Assembly (NCBI GenBank): GCA_023375675.1
Contig: JALQBC010000011.1
Coordinates: forward strand, 1,044,034-1,108,033
DNA length: 64,000 nucleotides
Source of the DNA: Cytospora piceicola
Taxonomy: Eukaryota > Ascomycota > Sordariomycetes > Diaporthales > Cytosporaceae
Reading direction: 5' to 3'
Shown here: in pieces, positions 61,567-64,000 of the stretch
Position numbering within the stretch: position 1 is the first letter of the stretch
Layout of the letters: the number at the start of each line of letters is the position of its first letter
The notes under the pieces: model-generated
The model's input: only the letters and a program-made list of their open reading frames with translations
Told to the model about the DNA's origin: nothing
The model's database searches: none
Translations under genes and position numbers: made by a program

Positions 61567-62400
61567 TCTGTAGTACATTTTCAAAACCGGCTTTAAATCT
61601 GTTCGAACTACTATATATTTTACTATTAAAATAAAAATAAATAAAATTAATATAAAATACTATTAAATTTAATACTAATTATAATTATTAAATATATTAT
61701 TTAATTAAATATTAAGCTTAGTAAAAAGCTTAATACTTAATATAATATATAAAATAAATATATTTTAATTTTAAAAGTAATTATATAGTTATTTTCTTTT
61801 AAATAATTATAATTTAATATTATATATATATATATATATTTATATATTTATATTTATATATATATATTTATATATATATATATAATAATTATATAATTAC
61901 TTATTAATAAATAATTTAAGTTTTATATATTTAATATATAAATTAAAATATTATATTATTTAATATTAAGCTTAAAAATATTTATATAATTACTTTTTAT
62001 TAAATAACTATATTATATATTATATAAAGTATATATATTAAGTTTAAAAATAGTTTATATAACTACTTTATAATAAATAATATAGATTTTATATATTTTA
62101 ATATATATATATATATTAAAGTATTATAGTATTTAATATTAAGCTTAAAAGTAATTATATAACTACTTTTTATTAAATAACTATAGTTTATTTTATTAAA
62201 TATATATATTAAAATATTAAATCTTTTAATATTAAGCTTAAAAGTAGTTATATAACCGCTTTTTATTAAGTAACTATAGTTTATTTTATTAAAAGTATAT
62301 ATAATAAATTTAAAAGCAGTTTTAAAACTGCTTTCTTTTAAGTAACTTAGGTTTTTATTATTTAATATATATATTAAACTATTAAAACTTTTAATATTAA
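61567..62400. repeat. Extremely AT-rich, decayed edge of the palindromic satellite
   Basis: Composition changes sharply to almost pure A/T. From about 61,900 rightward, decayed monomers are visible: TTAAGCTTAAAAGTA-like starts, then an AT-only version of the palindrome and CTTTTTATTAAATAACTATA. The repeats become steadily more regular toward 62,400. Confidence 0.75.
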
Positions 62401-64000
62401 GCTTAAAAGCAGTTATATAACCGCTTTCTATTAAGTAACTATAGTTTATTTTATTTAATATATATATATATAGCTTAAAAGCGGTTTTAAAACCGCTTTC
62501 TTTTAAGTAATTTAGGTTTTTATTATTTTATATATATATATTAAAATATTAAAACCTTTAATATTATACTTAAAAGCGGTTTTAAAACCGCTTTCTTTTA
62601 AGTAATTAAGGTTTATTTTATTTAATATATATATATACAGCTTAAAAGCAGTTTTAAAACCGCTTTTTCTTAAGTAACTAAGGTTTATTTTTTTTAATAT
62701 ATATATATATAGCTTAAAAGCGATTTTAAAACCGCTTTCTCTTAAGTAACTTAGGTTTTTATTATTTTATATATATATTAAAATATTAAAACCTTTAATA
62801 TTATACTTAAAAGCGGTTTTAAAACCGCTTTCTGTTAAGTAACTATAGTTTATTTAAATAGAAGTATATATATATAGCTTAAAAGCGGTTTTAAAACTGC
62901 TTTCTATTAAGTAACTAAGGTTTATTATATTTAATATATATATATATAGCTTAAAAGCAGTTTTAAAACCGCTTTTTCTTAAGTAACTTAGGTTTTTATT
63001 TCTTTATATATATATTAAAATATTAAAACCTTTAATACTAAGCTTAAAAGTAGTTATAAAACCGCTTTCTTTTAAGTAACTAAGGTTTATTTTATTTAAT
63101 ATATATATATATAGCTTAAAAGCGGTTTTAAAACCGCTTTCTCTTAAGTAACTTAGGTTTTTATTATTTTATATATATATTAAAATATTAAAACCTTTAA
63201 TATTATATTTAAAAGCGGTTTTAAAACCGCTTTCTCTTAAATAACTAAGGTTTATTTTATTTAATATATATATATACAGCTTAAAAGCGGTTTTAAAACC
63301 GCTTTCTCTTAAGTAACTAAAGTTTATTTTATTTAATATATATATATATAGCTTAAAAGCGGTTTTAAAACCGCTTTCTGTTAAGTAACTATAGTTTATT
63401 TAAATAGAAGTATATATATATAGCTTAAAAGCGGTTTTAAAACTGCTTTCTATTAAGTAACTAAGGTTTATTATATTTAATATATATATATACAGCTTAA
63501 AAGTGGTTTTAAAACCGCTTTCTCTTAAGTAACTTAGGTTTTTATTATTTTATATATATATTAAAATATTAAAACCTTTAATATTATACTTAAAAGCGGT
63601 TTTAAAACCGCTTTCTTTTAAGTAACTAAGGTTTATTTTATTTAATATATGTATATACAGCTTAAAAGCAGTTTTAAAACCGCTTTCTCTTAAGTAACTA
63701 AGGTTTATTTTATTTAATATATATATATATAGCTTAAAAGCGGTTTTAAAACCGCTTTCTCTTAAGTAACTTAAGTTTTTATTATTTTATATATATATTA
63801 AAATATTAAAACCTTTAATATTATATTTAAAAGCGGTTTTAAAACCGCTTTCTCTTAAATAACTAAGGTTTATTTTATTTAATATATATATATATATAGC
63901 TTAAAAGCGGTTTTAAAACCGCTTTCTTTTAAGTAACTTAGGTTTTTATTATTTTATATATATATTAAAATATTAAAACCTTTAATATTATACTTAAAAG
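62401..64000. repeat. Palindromic tandem satellite, 72- and 93-bp monomers, open at window end
   Basis: Monomers start with GCTTAAAAG (or ACTT/ATTT variants) at 62401, 62473, 62568, 62640, 62712, 62805, 62877, 62949, 63042, 63114, 63207, 63279, 63351, 63423, 63495, 63588, 63660, 63732, 63825, 63899 and 63992. Spacings are nearly all 72 or 93 bp. Each contains the perfect palindrome AGCGGTTTTAAAACCGCT, then CTTTCTCTTAAGTAACT, GGTTTATTTTATTTAAT or a 21-bp-longer variant, and a TA run. The array continues beyond the window. Confidence 0.93.

Noticed and set aside
61567..64000. Telomere or rDNA spacer
   Set aside because: No TTAGGG units and no rRNA sequence; the monomer is a palindromic 72/93-bp satellite.

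Overview
The window is a contig segment from a filamentous ascomycete (Pezizomycotina, most likely Sordariomycetes). Genes carry short introns (about 48-158 nt) with GT...AG ends and CTAAC/CTGAC-like branch sites. A long central block shows the CpA/TpG depletion and TAA/TAG-riddled frames left by repeat-induced point mutation (RIP).

Left gene-rich part (1-20.4 kb). In order: coatomer subunit alpha (minus, cut by the window start); UDP-glucose:glycoprotein glucosyltransferase (plus, divergent from it, ends in KDEL); a small tautomerase-family enzyme (plus); a large ZNFX1-like helicase with CCCH, NF-X1 and RZ-type zinc fingers (plus); and a secreted S28 serine peptidase (minus, convergent with the helicase gene). 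COPI alpha and UGGT both serve the early secretory pathway and share one roughly 1 kb divergent intergenic region.

Central part (20,728-55,397). I interpret this as one giant mobile element of about 34.7 kb. It has inverted terminal repeats carrying roughly 30-bp subterminal repeats (about 2 on the left, 4 on the right), further inner inverted homology, a right-end array of about ten GC-richer repeats, and several RIP-killed genes. One of these is recognisable as a SNF2-type helicase. It sits inside a host gene: the 5' part of that gene lies to the right (55,398-56,629, minus) and the 3' part to the left (20,417-20,727, minus). An imperfect 7-bp target duplication (TCGACAA / TTGACAA) flanks the element, and removing it joins the two halves in frame.

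Right part (55.4-64 kb). After the split gene come a hexose-type MFS transporter (minus) with a long upstream region, and then an abrupt change at about 61.57 kb to extremely AT-rich DNA. This grades into a tandem satellite of 72- and 93-bp monomers, each centred on a perfect palindrome, and runs off the window end.

The best candidates for something undescribed are the giant TIR element with its helicase cargo and the palindromic satellite.
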